A DNA stretch of 64,000 bases from JAIVJM01 sp963816985 (GCA_963816985.1 CAWFMF010000002.1:124001-188000); one strand, 5' to 3'; numbered from the stretch's first letter, positions 50,004-64,000 are shown. The notes: a model not told the origin generated them from the sequence alone. Program-made: numbers and translations.

Positions 50004-50852
50004 TTATGCCTGTTGCGGCAACTCTTCGGCGGGCGCGGTTTCCGTCACGACCGGGGCGGCGGGCTCAGGCGTGAGCCGCGCCAGCGCGCCGAGCGTGATG
50101 GCCCATCCCACGAGCGTGAAGACGAAGGCGAGCGCCTGACGGAGGCCGAAGAGCAGGAGTTCAGCCCATGCGCTGCTGACGGGAGTGATGGTGTAGATGA
50201 CGAAGTACGGCATGAGGCCGAAGACGAAGAGCCCCACGGCGTAGACGACGACCGACTGCGGCGCGAGCGCGTGGGCGATGACGCGGTGCGCGCCCTGAAG
50301 CGTTGACTTCAACCCGTCGCGCGCGACCGAGAGCCACAGACGCGCCGCCAGAAGCGGCAGCACGAAGCCGAGCAGCAAGAGCCACAGGGACGAGATTAGA
50401 ACGTCCTGCCAGCGCAGGGGGATCGGCGGCGGCCCCTGCGTGTGCGGCACGAACGAGGAGGCCATGCCCGCCGCCTCTAACGGCTTCAACAGGTATGCTT
50501 GCAGCTTGTTCAGGAGGTAGACGCAGAGCACGGCGAGCGCCACGAGCGGGAGTCCGACGAGCAGGACTTTCAGGAAGTCCCGCAGCGCGCGGCGGAGCAA
50601 TGTGCCCGCGCCCGTGTCGCCGAGCGCGTTGTGCGCGAGCGCCGCCTGAAGGATGAAGAAGAGCAGCGGCGCGAAGAGGGCCGTGACCGCCGAGACGGCG
50701 AGCTGCCACGTGTTCGCCACTCCCGTCTTGAAGAACCAATAGACGGCGGCGAGCAACGCCGCGTAGAGCACGCCGAGGACGACGAGCGCGCGCCAGTTGC
50801 GAAACACCCCGCGCGTCGCGTCGCCGAGGGCTTTGAATGCGTTTTTAATCAT
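50004..50852 (-). CDS. Polytopic membrane protein of unknown function
   Basis: A 282-aa protein with about six transmembrane segments (ALVVLGVLYAALLAAVYWFF, VTALFAPLLFFILQAALAH, VLLVGLPLVALAVLCVYLL, ISSLWLLLLGFVLPLLAA, VVVYAVGLFVFGLMPYFVIY, ALAFVFTLVGWAITLGAL). It has no signature motif. It lies between the alpha-2-macroglobulin gene (38 bases upstream) and the exported unknown gene, all on one strand, and is likely part of the same operon. Confidence 0.75.
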   Translation of the reverse strand: MIKNAFKALGDATRGVFRNWRALVVLGVLYAALLAAVYWFFKTGVANTWQLAVSAVTALFAPLLFFILQAALAHNALGDTGAGTLLRRALRDFLKVLLVGLPLVALAVLCVYLLNKLQAYLLKPLEAAGMASSFVPHTQGPPPIPLRWQDVLISSLWLLLLGFVLPLLAARLWLSVARDGLKSTLQGAHRVIAHALAPQSVVVYAVGLFVFGLMPYFVIYTITPVSSAWAELLLFGLRQALAFVFTLVGWAITLGALARLTPEPAAPVVTETAPAEELPQQA

Positions 50853-50890
50853 GCTCGACTTTCCTTTGAAACCATCAGCCGTGCTTCGAC

Positions 50891-55813
<4,923 letters not shown>

Positions 55814-55826
55814 AGAACCTCGGAAT

Positions 55827-55908
55827 GAGTCTGGAGTCTCGGAGCCCGGAGTCTCGGAGTCAAGAGCCGTTGTCTTCTTCAGACGCCGGACTCCGAGACT
55901 CCAGACTC
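55827..55908. repeat. Heptamer-built intergenic hairpin 8
   Basis: 27-base arms (55827-55853, 55882-55908) pair at 25 of 27 positions; units such as GGAGTCT/GGAGCCC repeat with period 7. It lies between the DUF1175 gene and the alpha-2-macroglobulin gene. Confidence 0.82.
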
Positions 55909-55915
55909 AAGACTT

Positions 55916-56737
55916 TCATTGAAGTATCCTGAGCCGGTAGAAGCCGAGAAAGTTTCGGTTGTTGACGAGCGGACGCCAGCGGCGGTCGGGGTGGCGTTCG
56001 AGTTCGGCGAGGCGGACTTTCCTGACCTCGCCCGCATCGTTAGGCGACACGCCCGTGTGGTAGACCACCCAGTCGTCCGCGCCCTCGGACGAGACGCGCG
56101 CCTCGCCGAGGTAAATCATCACGTGGTACGGGTACTTCTGCACCCACGGCTGTTGAAAGAAGAGCAGGTCGCCGGGCCGCGCCTCTCCGCGCTCGCGGCT
56201 GACGAACTCGGCGTTGAACTCTTTGAGCGTCCGCGCGTCGGCGAACTCCGAGAAGGTGTCGCCCGTCAAGTCCGTCTCCTCGAACGAGCCGAAGGCGGTG
56301 CGGAAGATTCTCTCGCGTAAGGGGCCGCGCTCTAAGGTGTAGGCGCGCACGTCCGCCGCGATGGGCTCGTACTCCGCGCCCATCTTCTGGAACCACGCGC
56401 GGTCGTGCGCGCGCAGAGACTCGCGCCACGCGAAGCGCACGAGCCCCGCGCAGTCCCTCTGCTCGGCGTTCCACGCCGCGCTCGCGCGGTAGAACTGCAA
56501 CTCGGCGATGGTCGTGAACCAGCGGCGGAAATTTTCGCGGTCGTCGAAGGCGCGCAGCTCCGCGCCGTCGGGGATGCCGTCGCGGTCTGCGTCAGCCCAG
56601 CGCGTGGCGGCGGCGGGCACGGGAACCACGGCGGCGGCTGTCGTCTTCGACTCGGCGCGCGGGCGGCAGGCGGAACTCAGGGATGCGGCGGCGAGCAGGA
56701 GGCCGAGGGCAATGGTGTGGGCGGCAACAGGGCGCAT
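55916..56737 (-). CDS. DUF1175 (YfaT-like) lipoprotein
   Basis: A 273-aa lipoprotein (signal ending LSSAC). RDCAGLVRFAWRESLRAHDRAW and GDLLFFQQPWVQKYPYHVMIYLGE give Cys and His in the order seen in NlpC/P60-like enzymes, as expected for DUF1175. ADADRDGIPDGAELRAF is a calcium-binding-like loop. In E. coli yfaT accompanies the alpha-2-macroglobulin gene yfaS; the same order is found here. A peptidoglycan-amidase or peptidase role is inferred. Confidence 0.85.
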   Translation of the reverse strand: MRPVAAHTIALGLLLAAASLSSACRPRAESKTTAAAVVPVPAAATRWADADRDGIPDGAELRAFDDRENFRRWFTTIAELQFYRASAAWNAEQRDCAGLVRFAWRESLRAHDRAWFQKMGAEYEPIAADVRAYTLERGPLRERIFRTAFGSFEETDLTGDTFSEFADARTLKEFNAEFVSRERGEARPGDLLFFQQPWVQKYPYHVMIYLGEARVSSEGADDWVVYHTGVSPNDAGEVRKVRLAELERHPDRRWRPLVNNRNFLGFYRLRILQ

Positions 56738-57040
56738 CAGGGGGTTTGATCCGCGTTCAGAATTTTTTCGTTAAGACCGACCGGGACGGCGGCGGTCAAT
56801 GCTTCTCTGCCTCGACTGTTCCCCTTGGACTTCTCTCGCGGGCGCGGGACACGTCGCTTCTGCGGTCGGCTAAATCGTGTGCCCGCTAAAACTATCACGG
56901 CTGTCAACTTTTTGTCCCTCGCCGGCCACATAAAATTCCTCACGATTGTCATCCCTCGCCCCAAGACGCGCGACGCGGGGCCGAACAGCACCGCTGCGTG
57001 CTGCCCCGCCTTCACTCACTGTGGATAACCACGACGGACG

Positions 57041-57296
57041 AGCGCCGAAGGTGCGGCGGAGATTAGCCGGGGGTGAAGCGAGGAGGCGGAAGCCGACGAA
57101 GCGCAACCCCCGGAACGACGCAAGATAAACAGTAAGCGCCCCGGCAGGAGCGCGGGAACACGCGCGACGAAGACACTCGCGCGTCGTTTCCGTCGCCCCT
57201 GCCGGGGCGAATTATTTTATTCGATTCTTACCGGGGGTTCGCGCAAACTCCGTTGGCTCACCCCCGGCTAATTTCCGACGCCCCTCGCGGGGCTGT
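57041..57296. repeat. Nested-palindrome element, copy C (divergent)
   Basis: Same plan as copies A and B with different sequence: TTAGCCGGGGGT near the left end and ACCCCCGGCTAA near the right, each paired with an internal complement, a central CGCCCCGGCAGG/CCTGCCGGGGCG stem, and a terminal GCCCCTCGCGGGGC hairpin. It ends eight bases before the stop of the PQQ-propeller gene. The 300 bases between the DUF1175 gene and this repeat (56738-57040) show no gene. Confidence 0.75.
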
Positions 57297-57304
57297 ACTA
57301 CTGC

Positions 57305-58966
57305 CTACTTGTTCTTGTTGTGCTCCGCGTTGCCGCCCCACGCGTGCCAGCCGTCGGCGTCCGTCGAGCCGGTCTTGAGGCAGATGAGGAGGCCGTTGGA
57401 GGTTCCGACGAAGACGCTGCCGCCGGCGAGCGCGGGCTGGAAGACCATCGGCTGCTTGAAGGAATAGGCGAAGCCGACCTCGCCGTCGCTCTGTCTGACG
57501 GAGAGGAGGTGGCCGAGCGCGCTGCTCAGGTACATGAACTGGTCGCCGAGCGCGGGCGGCGAGAAGACCTGCGCGTCCTCGGTGACGCCCCCGCCGCTCA
57601 CCTCCGCGCGCCACGCGAAGTCGCCGCTCGCGGCGTTGATGGAGTTCAGGTACTTCCCTTGCGCGTTGAGCATCCGCCCCTTGCTATAAGCGGCGCGCGA
57701 GCCCTGATAGGCCCAGCCGCCGACGACGGTCTTGACGCCGAGGTGTCGGTTCGCCCTGTCCAACTGCGCGGCGGCGGGCGCGTTGCTGAAGCCGACCGAG
57801 GAGTCGAGCGCGGCCTGCGCCTCTTGCTTGAGCGCGACACCGCCGCCCTTGTCTTCGCCGAGGTATCCGGCCTTCTCGCGCGCGAGCAGGCGGTCGTCTT
57901 TGTCAGTCCCGGCCTTCGTGTTGAGCACCTTGAGCCCCTCGTGCGCGTCTCTCCCCGTCCCGACCTTCTGCGTGATGACGACCTCGCCCCCGGCGATGAT
58001 GGGCGCGCTCGTCCCGGCGTTCTCCTTCTTCCAGAGGAGGCGACCGTCCGCGGCGTCGAGCGAGTAGGAAGTGCCGTCGAAAGTGGTGAAGAAGACCTTG
58101 CCTTCGTTGATGACGGGCGCGGAGATGACATCGCCGGAGATGGCGCGCTCCCAGATGTGTCGGCCCGTCTTGAGGTCTGCGCACAGGAGACGGTGACTCC
58201 CCGTCTCTTCTTCTTCGGCGACCTGCGCGCGTGCGCCGGGGTTGTCGGCCTGCGCCTCGGACTGCTGCGGCTTCGGCAGCACGTTCACCTTCGGCTTGAG
58301 CATGGCGCTCTGCTGCGCGTGCGGCTTGATGGCTTGATGGTTCATGCTCGCCTTCCGCCCGTTCGACGGGTAGGCCATGAAGACTCGCCCTTTCGAGATG
58401 GCGGGCTGGCTCATCAAGGGGTCGCCGAGCCACTCCTGCCAGACGAGCTTACCGGTCTTCTCATCCACGACGATGAGCGTGCAGCTCTCGGTGTTGAAAG
58501 CGACGTAGCCGTCCTCGGCCACCGCCGCCGAAGGCCCGTCGTCCGAGGTCTTCGTCTGCCAGGCGAGCGCGCCGGTGCGCGCGTCGAAGGCGTAGAACTC
58601 GTGCGAGCCGTAGCCGCCGCCGACGAACAGGAGGCCGTTGGCGTAAGCGGGCGTCGCTAAGGGGCGGTCGCCCGGTATCTTCACGACCCAGCCCGACTTG
58701 CCGTCCGCCGTCTTGAAGGCGGTGGGCTTCAATGCGGGCAGGTGCGCCGGGAGAGGCACGTCCACCGCCTTGCTCAAATCAATCTTCGACGTTTTAGGCG
58801 GCGAGGGTTCCGCCCCCTTCTCGCGCGAGGCCCGGACGCGTTTACTGAAGCCGCCGCCCTCGGCGCGGTACGAAGCCCCCGCGCCCAACGCGACGACGAC
58901 GGCGAGGAGCACGAGCGCCGCGCACAACGGTCGCCAGCCTCTCCACAACACGGTCTCTCTCTTCAT
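57305..58966 (-). CDS. PQQ-binding-like beta-propeller protein, exported
   Basis: About 553 aa. An N-terminal hydrophobic helix (LCAALVLLAVVVALGAGA) is followed by repeated propeller blades: GLLFVGGGYGSHEFYAFDARTGALAWQ, DGYVAFNTESCTLIVVDEKTGKLVWQ, GKVFFTTFDGTSYSLDAADGRLLWK and SVFVGTSNGLLICLKTGS. It is of the BamB/PQQ-repeat type but lacks enzyme motifs. A 60-residue Gln/Ala-rich insert lies mid-protein. The start at 58966 (MKRETV) gives a normal signal anchor. Confidence 0.85.
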   Translation of the reverse strand: MKRETVLWRGWRPLCAALVLLAVVVALGAGASYRAEGGGFSKRVRASREKGAEPSPPKTSKIDLSKAVDVPLPAHLPALKPTAFKTADGKSGWVVKIPGDRPLATPAYANGLLFVGGGYGSHEFYAFDARTGALAWQTKTSDDGPSAAVAEDGYVAFNTESCTLIVVDEKTGKLVWQEWLGDPLMSQPAISKGRVFMAYPSNGRKASMNHQAIKPHAQQSAMLKPKVNVLPKPQQSEAQADNPGARAQVAEEEETGSHRLLCADLKTGRHIWERAISGDVISAPVINEGKVFFTTFDGTSYSLDAADGRLLWKKENAGTSAPIIAGGEVVITQKVGTGRDAHEGLKVLNTKAGTDKDDRLLAREKAGYLGEDKGGGVALKQEAQAALDSSVGFSNAPAAAQLDRANRHLGVKTVVGGWAYQGSRAAYSKGRMLNAQGKYLNSINAASGDFAWRAEVSGGGVTEDAQVFSPPALGDQFMYLSSALGHLLSVRQSDGEVGFAYSFKQPMVFQPALAGGSVFVGTSNGLLICLKTGSTDADGWHAWGGNAEHNKNK

Positions 58967-59104
58967 CACACACACCTCCACTCAGACGAGCCTTAGAGTC
59001 CATCGGGGAGACTCATCCGCTTTTGAACTTAGAATGTGTGCGGCGGAGGAACCTTGCGTTTTTTTTAAGATGAAGAGTGAGCCGAACTCTTTTTGTCCGA
59101 CCTC

Positions 59105-59698
59105 TCACTTTCGCCTTCGGCCTTCATTCGCAGTTGCGGGGCCGAGCACCCACGAGACGATGACGAGCTTCTCGCCGCCGAGGACGGGCTCGGCGCGGTG
59201 CGCGTAGGTTGAGGGGAAGACGAGCGCCGTGCCCGCGACGGGCTGCGCCGAATAGAGGAGTTCCGGGAAAGAGGTGCGACCGCCCACGAAGTCGTCGTTG
59301 AGGTAGCAGACGACGCTGAAGTGGCGTGAGCGCGTGCTCGGCCCCACGTCGCTGTGGAGTTCGTAGTGTCCGCCCGGAAGGTAGCGGACGAGTTGTGTGC
59401 CCGCGTGGCGCGAGTGGCTCTTGCCCCAGACGCTTCTGATGAGCGGCAGCACTATCGTCGCCATCCGCTCGTCGAAGCCGCGCCGCACTCCCGACCCCGG
59501 CGGCGGGTGCAGCACGCTCGCCGCACGGTACTCCTCGTCCATCACTTCGTGCGTCACGCCGTCGGCGTCCTGCTCGTTGACGACCGCGCTCTTCCACCCT
59601 CGCGCGGCCTTCGACCACTCGACCACGGCGCGCGAGGAGCGCGGGCGATAGAGCGCGACGCGGTAGACGCCGCTCGCTTCCTCCCGGTATTCGTTCAT
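59105..59698 (-). CDS. 2-oxoglutarate/Fe(II) dioxygenase, prolyl-4-hydroxylase-like
   Basis: A 197-aa double-stranded beta-helix oxygenase. LVRYLPGGHYELHSD contains the HxD pair, VCYLNDDFVGGRTSFPEL is typical of P4H-like enzymes, and the distal ligand is in STYAHRAEPVLGGEKLVIVSW with the Lys that binds 2-oxoglutarate. The substrate is unknown. Confidence 0.88.
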   Translation of the reverse strand: MNEYREEASGVYRVALYRPRSSRAVVEWSKAARGWKSAVVNEQDADGVTHEVMDEEYRAASVLHPPPGSGVRRGFDERMATIVLPLIRSVWGKSHSRHAGTQLVRYLPGGHYELHSDVGPSTRSRHFSVVCYLNDDFVGGRTSFPELLYSAQPVAGTALVFPSTYAHRAEPVLGGEKLVIVSWVLGPATANEGRRRK

Positions 59699-60251
59699 CG
59701 CGGATGTCTCACGTCACGGCGCGCTTGCGGGGCGACGGCGCACGCGACGAGCGGGGGGCAGATGAATCGAGGGCCGCCTTCGACCGGCGTGCGCTCCTTG
59801 TCCGACGCTCGTGGGGCCTTGCTGACGCGGGACATAACCTTTAAGTGAGTGGAGGTCTGTCCGAGCCTGAGAGTCAGGCCGGGCCGAAAGGAGTTCGCGC
59901 GCCGTGGATTGTAAATGACAACCGGGGGGGCGTAAAGAGTATTTACGGCGACGCCGTGGCCCCCGCTGCTTTCCGGCGGGTAACGGGTCAATTTACAAAA
60001 ACCGGCCACGCGCACGTCGCGGGCGGCGGATGAAACGTTTGCCTCATAATCGCATAAACATTTGAAAAGCGATGAGCCGGTCGGGGCATCCGCGGTGTAC
60101 GTAGGCTCAGTGGGAGGGCCGAGTCAGGTTCGAGATTGAACCATTACTTTCCGGCGAACAAGCTGACGCGCGGCTGTCCGGTTTCGGCTAGAATGGCCGC
60201 CCACACTTCGACGGGCCGGGGCCGTCCTCGGCTGGAAAGGACACCCTCCGA
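59699..60251. other. Long intergenic region, no gene found
   Basis: 553 bases without a convincing ORF. A possible -10 box TAGAAT (60189-60194) and AGGACACC before the nuclease ATG suggest a promoter and leader for the next gene. A short hairpin GGTTCGAGATTGAACC lies at about 60127-60142. I see no riboswitch that I recognise. Confidence 0.4.
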
Positions 60252-61131
60252 ATGTTGAAAGTAAGAAGAACCGCCTGCCTCCTCGCTGTACTGCTGCTCT
60301 TCCAGACCACGGCCCACGCCTGGGGCGACACCGGCCACATGGTCGTCGCGCAGATCGCGCTCCAGAATCTGACCGGGACGGTCGCCCAGAGGAATGCCAA
60401 GATCGCCCGCCTCAACGAACTAGCGGGCATGATCGAGTTCCGTCAGAACAGGTACAACTTCGTCACGTCGGCCACATGGATGGACGACCTCCGCGACGAC
60501 GACTCGCACGAACTGCTCCGCGATTGGCACTTCATCACCCTGCGCTTCTTCGACGGCGTCGCCCCCGAACAACCTGCCCCCGCCCCCGGTCAACGCCGTC
60601 TCTTCGATCACAGAGCTGCGAACCATGCTCTTCGACAGGGACTTCGACTCGGAGATGCGCAGGGCGTATTACGTCGCCGTGCTCGCGCACCTCGTCGGCG
60701 ACCTCCACCAGCCGCTCCACACTTGCACGCGCTACACGAGCGCGCGCCCCAACGGCGACGCCGGGGGCAACCTCTTCCGCCTCTCCGGCTCGCCCGACAA
60801 CCTCCACTCCTACTGGGACGGCGCGGGCGGCAACTTCCAGACCGAGTTGAAGCCGCCGCTCAACCAGACCGAGCGCCAACTGCTCACGACCTACGCCGCC
60901 AGCATCATGCAGGAGTTCCCCCGTTCGACGTTCACGCAGAAGCTCACGCAGCTCGACCCGTCGGTGTGGGCCGCCGACAGCCACCAACTCGCGCGGACGG
61001 TGGCCCACAATGGTGTTACGGAAAACACCGTGCCCAACGCCGCCTACCAGACCAAGACCCGCAGGCTCTCCCGCGAGCGCATCGCCCTCGCCGGGTACAG
61101 GCTTGCGCAGATGCTCGACGGGATAAGGTAA
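60252..61131 (+). pseudogene. S1/P1 nuclease family (one frameshift as sequenced)
   Basis: Read through a frame change, this is a complete exported zinc nuclease/phospholipase-C-fold enzyme of about 292 aa. It has a signal peptide ending TTAHA, then mature WGDTGHMVVAQIA (N-terminal Trp and His ligands), SATWMDDLRDD, LLRDWHFITLRF, AHLVGDLHQPLHT and NLHSYWDGAGG, which supply the zinc site. The frame moves by one base at the C5 run 60562-60566; one C fewer restores it. It cleaves single-stranded nucleic acids. An indel in a homopolymer could be a consensus error. Confidence 0.85.
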
Positions 61132-61300
61132 AGACGGAAGCAAAAGGTCAAGGGGTCAAAGGGGAGAGGGCGGAGAGGGCGAGACGGTTCCCCTCCGCCC
61201 CTTCCCTTTTTTCTCTCCGCCTTCTTGCGTCCGACGCCGCCTTCCCGCTATCTTGCTGTGCAAAAGCAACTGACAGCAGACGGCGAGGGGGCTCCGACGG

Positions 61301-62959
61301 ATGACAGAGTTGAATCAACTCCGCGACGATCCTCTGTGGTACAAGGACGCGGTCTTTTACGAGGTCTACGTCCGCGGGTTCTACGACTCGAACGCCGACG
61401 GCATCGGCGACTTCCGCGGCCTCACCGAAAAGCTCGACTACCTTCAGTGGCTCGGCGTGGACTGCCTCTGGCTGCTCCCGATGTACGCCTCGCCCCTGCG
61501 CGACGGCGGCTACGACATCGCCGACTACTACGAGCTGCTCCCCGAATACGGGACGCTCGAAGACTTCAAGCACTTCCTCACGGAGGCCCACGCGCGCGGC
61601 CTGCGCGTCATCACCGACCTCGTCGTCAACCACACTTCGGACGCGCACCCGTGGTTTCAGGAGGCGCGCAGCTCGCCCGACTCCCCGAAGCGCGACTGGT
61701 ACGTGTGGAGCGACACGCCGGAGAAATACAAAGAGGCGCGCATCATCTTCACCGACACCGAACGCTCGAACTGGACTTGGTGCGAGGAGGCCGGGGCGTT
61801 CTACTGGCACCGCTTCTTCAGCCACCAGCCCGACCTCAACTACGACAACCCGGAAGTCCAACAGGCGATGCTCGACGCGATGGACTTCTGGCTCTCGCTC
61901 GGCGTTGACGGCTTCCGCGTGGACGCCGTGCCCTACCTCTACGAGCGCGAGGGGACGAACTGCGAGAACCTCCCCGAAACGCACGCCTTCCTCAAGCAGA
62001 TGCGCGCGCACGTCGCCGAGCGTTTCCCCTCGGCGCTCCTTCTGGCCGAGGCGAACCAGTGGCCCGAAGACGTGGTCGAGTATTTCGGCGACGGCGACGA
62101 GTTCCAGATGGGCTACCACTTCCCCATCATGCCGCGCCTCTTCATGGCGCTCAGGCAGGAAGACCGCCGCCCCATCGTCGAAATTCTGGAGCGCACGCCC
62201 GACATCCCCGAAGGCTGCCAGTGGGGGATGTTCCTCCGCAACCACGACGAACTCACTCTTGAGATGGTGACGGACGAGGAGCGCGACTATCTTTATAACG
62301 AGTATGCCAAAGACCGACGGATGCGCCTCAACGTCGGCATCCGCCGAAGGCTCGCGCCGCTCCTCGACAACAGCCGCCGCCGCATCGAGCTGCTGCACGG
62401 CCTGCTCCTCTCTCTGCCGGGCAGCCCCTTTCTTTACTACGGCGACGAGATAGGGATGGGCGACAACATCTACCTCGGCGACCGCGACGGCGTGCGCACA
62501 CCGATGCAGTGGTCTTCCGACCGCAACGCCGGTTTCTCCAAGGCCGACTTCGAGAAGTTGTACTTCCCCGTCATCAACAACCCCGTCTACGGCTTCAACT
62601 CGGTGAACGTCGAGGCGCAGTTGCGCTACGACACGTCTCTGCTCAACTGGATGCGGCAGATGATTCATCTCCGCAAGGCGCATCACGTCTTCGGGCGCGG
62701 GGCGATGCGCTTCGTCAAGCCGCGCAACCGAAAGGTCTTCGCCTTCCTCCGCGAGGGCGAGGGCGAGACCGTGCTCTGCGTCTTCAACCTCTCGCAGTTC
62801 GCGCAGCCGGTCGAGTTAGACCTCGCGGGCCTCGAAGGCTCTGTGCCCGTCGAGATGCTCGGCAAGACGCGCTTCCCCGAAATCACGGAGAGGCCGTATC
62901 AGCTCGCGCTCTCGCCGTGGGGCTTCTATTGGTTCCTGCTCGAAACGGGAAAGCCGTGA
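61301..62959 (+). CDS. treS: Trehalose synthase (maltose alpha-D-glucosyltransferase)
   Basis: A 552-aa GH13 enzyme. WYKDAVFYEVYVRGFYDSN opens the protein; VITDLVVNHTS, VDGFRVDAVPYLYE (nucleophile Asp), LLAEANQWPEDV (acid-base Glu) and FLRNHDELTLEM (third Asp) are the GH13 motifs in TreS form. It interconverts maltose and trehalose in the cytosol. It has no fused maltokinase domain. Its stop codon precedes hairpin 9. Confidence 0.94.
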   Translation: MTELNQLRDDPLWYKDAVFYEVYVRGFYDSNADGIGDFRGLTEKLDYLQWLGVDCLWLLPMYASPLRDGGYDIADYYELLPEYGTLEDFKHFLTEAHARGLRVITDLVVNHTSDAHPWFQEARSSPDSPKRDWYVWSDTPEKYKEARIIFTDTERSNWTWCEEAGAFYWHRFFSHQPDLNYDNPEVQQAMLDAMDFWLSLGVDGFRVDAVPYLYEREGTNCENLPETHAFLKQMRAHVAERFPSALLLAEANQWPEDVVEYFGDGDEFQMGYHFPIMPRLFMALRQEDRRPIVEILERTPDIPEGCQWGMFLRNHDELTLEMVTDEERDYLYNEYAKDRRMRLNVGIRRRLAPLLDNSRRRIELLHGLLLSLPGSPFLYYGDEIGMGDNIYLGDRDGVRTPMQWSSDRNAGFSKADFEKLYFPVINNPVYGFNSVNVEAQLRYDTSLLNWMRQMIHLRKAHHVFGRGAMRFVKPRNRKVFAFLREGEGETVLCVFNLSQFAQPVELDLAGLEGSVPVEMLGKTRFPEITERPYQLALSPWGFYWFLLETGKP

Positions 62960-63070
62960 ATCGTGAATCGTAAATCGAAAGAGTTGTCCTTTTACCGCGA
63001 GACGGTTTACAGTTCGACGTAGGAGTTATTCAACTACGATTCACGATTGACGATTCACGATTCACGGCTT
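62951..63070. repeat. Heptamer-built intergenic hairpin 9
   Basis: 27-base arms (62951-62977, 63044-63070) pair at 26 of 27 positions; they are built of GTGAATC units with period 7. The left arm includes the treS stop codon. Confidence 0.85.
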
Positions 63071-63085
63071 TTCAAGGAGGTCTGG

Positions 63086-63517
63086 ATGCTGAAGGCACTA
63101 GGGAGCGGACTGGTGGGCGCGTGCGCGCTCACCTTGATACACGAGACGGCGCGGCGGTTCATCCCCGACGCCCCGCGGATGGACGTGGTCGGGATGCGCG
63201 CCATCGCCAAGACGATGCGCGCCGTGGACGTTGAGCCGCCGACGCCCCTGCACGAGGCGGCGCTCGTCGGCGACCTCGTTTCCAACTCGCTCTTCTACAG
63301 CCTCGTCGGCGCGGGCGACCGCGAGGACGCGCTGCGCAACGGCGCGCTGCTCGGCCTCGCCGCCGGGCTCGGCGCGGTCTTCCTCCCCGAACCCCTCGGT
63401 CTCGGACGCCAGCCCACCGAACACGCGCCCACCACGCACGCCATGACCATCGCCTGGTACTTAGTGGGCGGCCTCGCCGCCGCCGCGGCTTACCGTGCGT
63501 TCTCTGAGGACGACTAA
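63086..63517 (+). CDS. Small protein with two membrane segments, unknown function
   Basis: A 143-aa protein. LKALGSGLVGACALTLIHETARRF and GALLGLAAGLGAVFLPEPLGL/TIAWYLVGGLAAAAAYRAF are hydrophobic and glycine-rich. I know no function. The start at 63086 is set by AAGGAGG, eight bases upstream. Confidence 0.75.
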   Translation: MLKALGSGLVGACALTLIHETARRFIPDAPRMDVVGMRAIAKTMRAVDVEPPTPLHEAALVGDLVSNSLFYSLVGAGDREDALRNGALLGLAAGLGAVFLPEPLGLGRQPTEHAPTTHAMTIAWYLVGGLAAAAAYRAFSEDD

Positions 63518-63531
63518 GAACGCGTAATAAA

Positions 63532-63626
63532 TTTGTAGGGGCAGGGCTTGTCCCTGCCCGTTTTCCCATACCTTCAAGATTGAAGTTATGAAAGGAACGG
63601 GCAGGGACAAGCCCTGCCCCTACAAA
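63532..63626. repeat. Intergenic hairpin 10 (31-bp perfect palindrome)
   Basis: Arms 63532-63562 and 63596-63626 are exact complements and contain the same 26-base unit as hairpin 7. It lies between convergent genes. Confidence 0.9.
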
Positions 63627-63660
63627 TATCTCGTCCAAACTTAATGGGGTCGAATCTTTA

Positions 63661-64000
63661 TTAGGCGAGCATCAGACGGACGTTCTTTCTGAATCGTTGT
63701 GGGTCAACGACGAGGTTCGCGGTGTGCGGGTCTTCGCCGGGGCGTTCGGGGTCACAGAGTTGGTAGAAGTATCCGAGCCCGGTGGCCGAGGCGAGGTTGA
63801 AGAACCAGTTGCGCTCGCTCTCGTCGCGTCGCCGGAGTTCGAGGACGCGGCCTCCGGGCTTCATGAACATCATGTTGGTGAGGCCCGCGCCGTGATTCGA
63901 GACGAGGAAGCGCGCGCCCGCCGCAATCCGCACCTGCTCGTCGAAGGGGTGATCCTCGAAGTGGACGACGCGGAAGCCGAACTCGCGCAGCGTGTCCAGC
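63661..64000 (-). CDS. GT61/DUF563-like glycosyltransferase (partial, 5' end beyond window)
   Basis: The C-terminal 112 residues or so are visible. RFLVSNHGAGLTNMMFMKPGGRVLELR is the signature of the DUF563/GT61 group (nucleotide-sugar site). The frame continues open to the window edge, so the N-terminus is missing. Substrate unknown. Confidence 0.75.
   Translation of the reverse strand, partial: LDTLREFGFRVVHFEDHPFDEQVRIAAGARFLVSNHGAGLTNMMFMKPGGRVLELRRRDESERNWFFNLASATGLGYFYQLCDPERPGEDPHTANLVVDPQRFRKNVRLMLA

Noticed and set aside
60090..60142. tRNA-like sequence (GGCTCAGTGGGAGGGCC then GGTTCGAGATTGAACC)
   Set aside because: D-arm-like and T-arm-like pieces are adjacent with no anticodon arm and no acceptor stem; not a tRNA, and a remnant cannot be shown.

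Overview
The window looks like chromosome from a high-GC, didermic, aerobic bacterium. Gene content (bacterial XPB helicase with DUF790/Bax1, CHAD plus Ppx, DUF1175 next to an alpha-2-macroglobulin, COX15-type haem A synthase) and the dense intergenic palindromes suggest Acidobacteriota, perhaps Blastocatellia. That assignment is inference; there is no rRNA or marker gene to settle it. Flanking DNA is GC-rich. One block, about 5219-22673, is much more AT-rich and has different codon use.

Region 1 (1-5218) holds an ECF sigma factor behind a sigma-54-type promoter, a pirin, a PlsC-type acyltransferase, an M15 peptidase with a possible leader peptide, a PepE-like S51 peptidase, and the 5' half of thyA. 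Region 2 (5219-22673) is a 17.5-kb foreign element inserted inside thyA between the codons for Trp144 and the following Asp. It carries its own alternative thymidylate synthase (thyX, frameshifted in this sequence), a GHKL-ATPase/nuclease plus DNA methyltransferase pair, a dCTP-deaminase-like gene with a cupin-like partner, an Mrr-type nuclease with a helical-repeat tail, a three-gene module (unknown protein, deoxyribosyltransferase-like/HTH protein, ImmA/IrrE protease), an XRE regulator with a 28-bp perfect palindrome upstream, several small ORFs and a RecD-like helicase. A GC-rich IS903-group insertion sequence with an intact 9-bp target duplication sits inside it. I found no integrase or transposase that would move the element itself.

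Region 3 (22677-64000) resumes with the 3' half of thyA and folA, then ordinary chromosome: a GT2 glycosyltransferase, cystathionine beta-synthase, a response regulator, a polyphosphate-type group (CHAD, Ppx/GppA, phosphoesterase, 2Fe-2S ferredoxin, SixA), RtcA, a Bax1/XPB nuclease-helicase pair, SSB, RNase Z, 3-methyladenine glycosylase, YceH, a patatin/TPR/SLOG-like operon, an M28 peptidase, UvsE, haem A synthase, an envelope cluster (transpeptidase-SpoIID-peptidase fusion, alpha-2-macroglobulin, DUF1175), a PQQ-propeller protein, a 2OG-Fe(II) oxygenase, an S1/P1 nuclease (frameshifted), trehalose synthase and a partial GT61-like glycosyltransferase.

Two repeat systems mark the chromosomal part and are absent from the element. 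One is ten long intergenic hairpins, most of them built from 7-bp tandem units. The other is three copies of a roughly 220-250 bp nested-palindrome element. The main biological reading is that an invading element destroyed the thyA half of a thyA-folA pair while supplying thyX. The frameshifts in thyX and in other element genes leave open whether this is real decay or consensus indel error, and that decides whether the locus can make dTMP at all.
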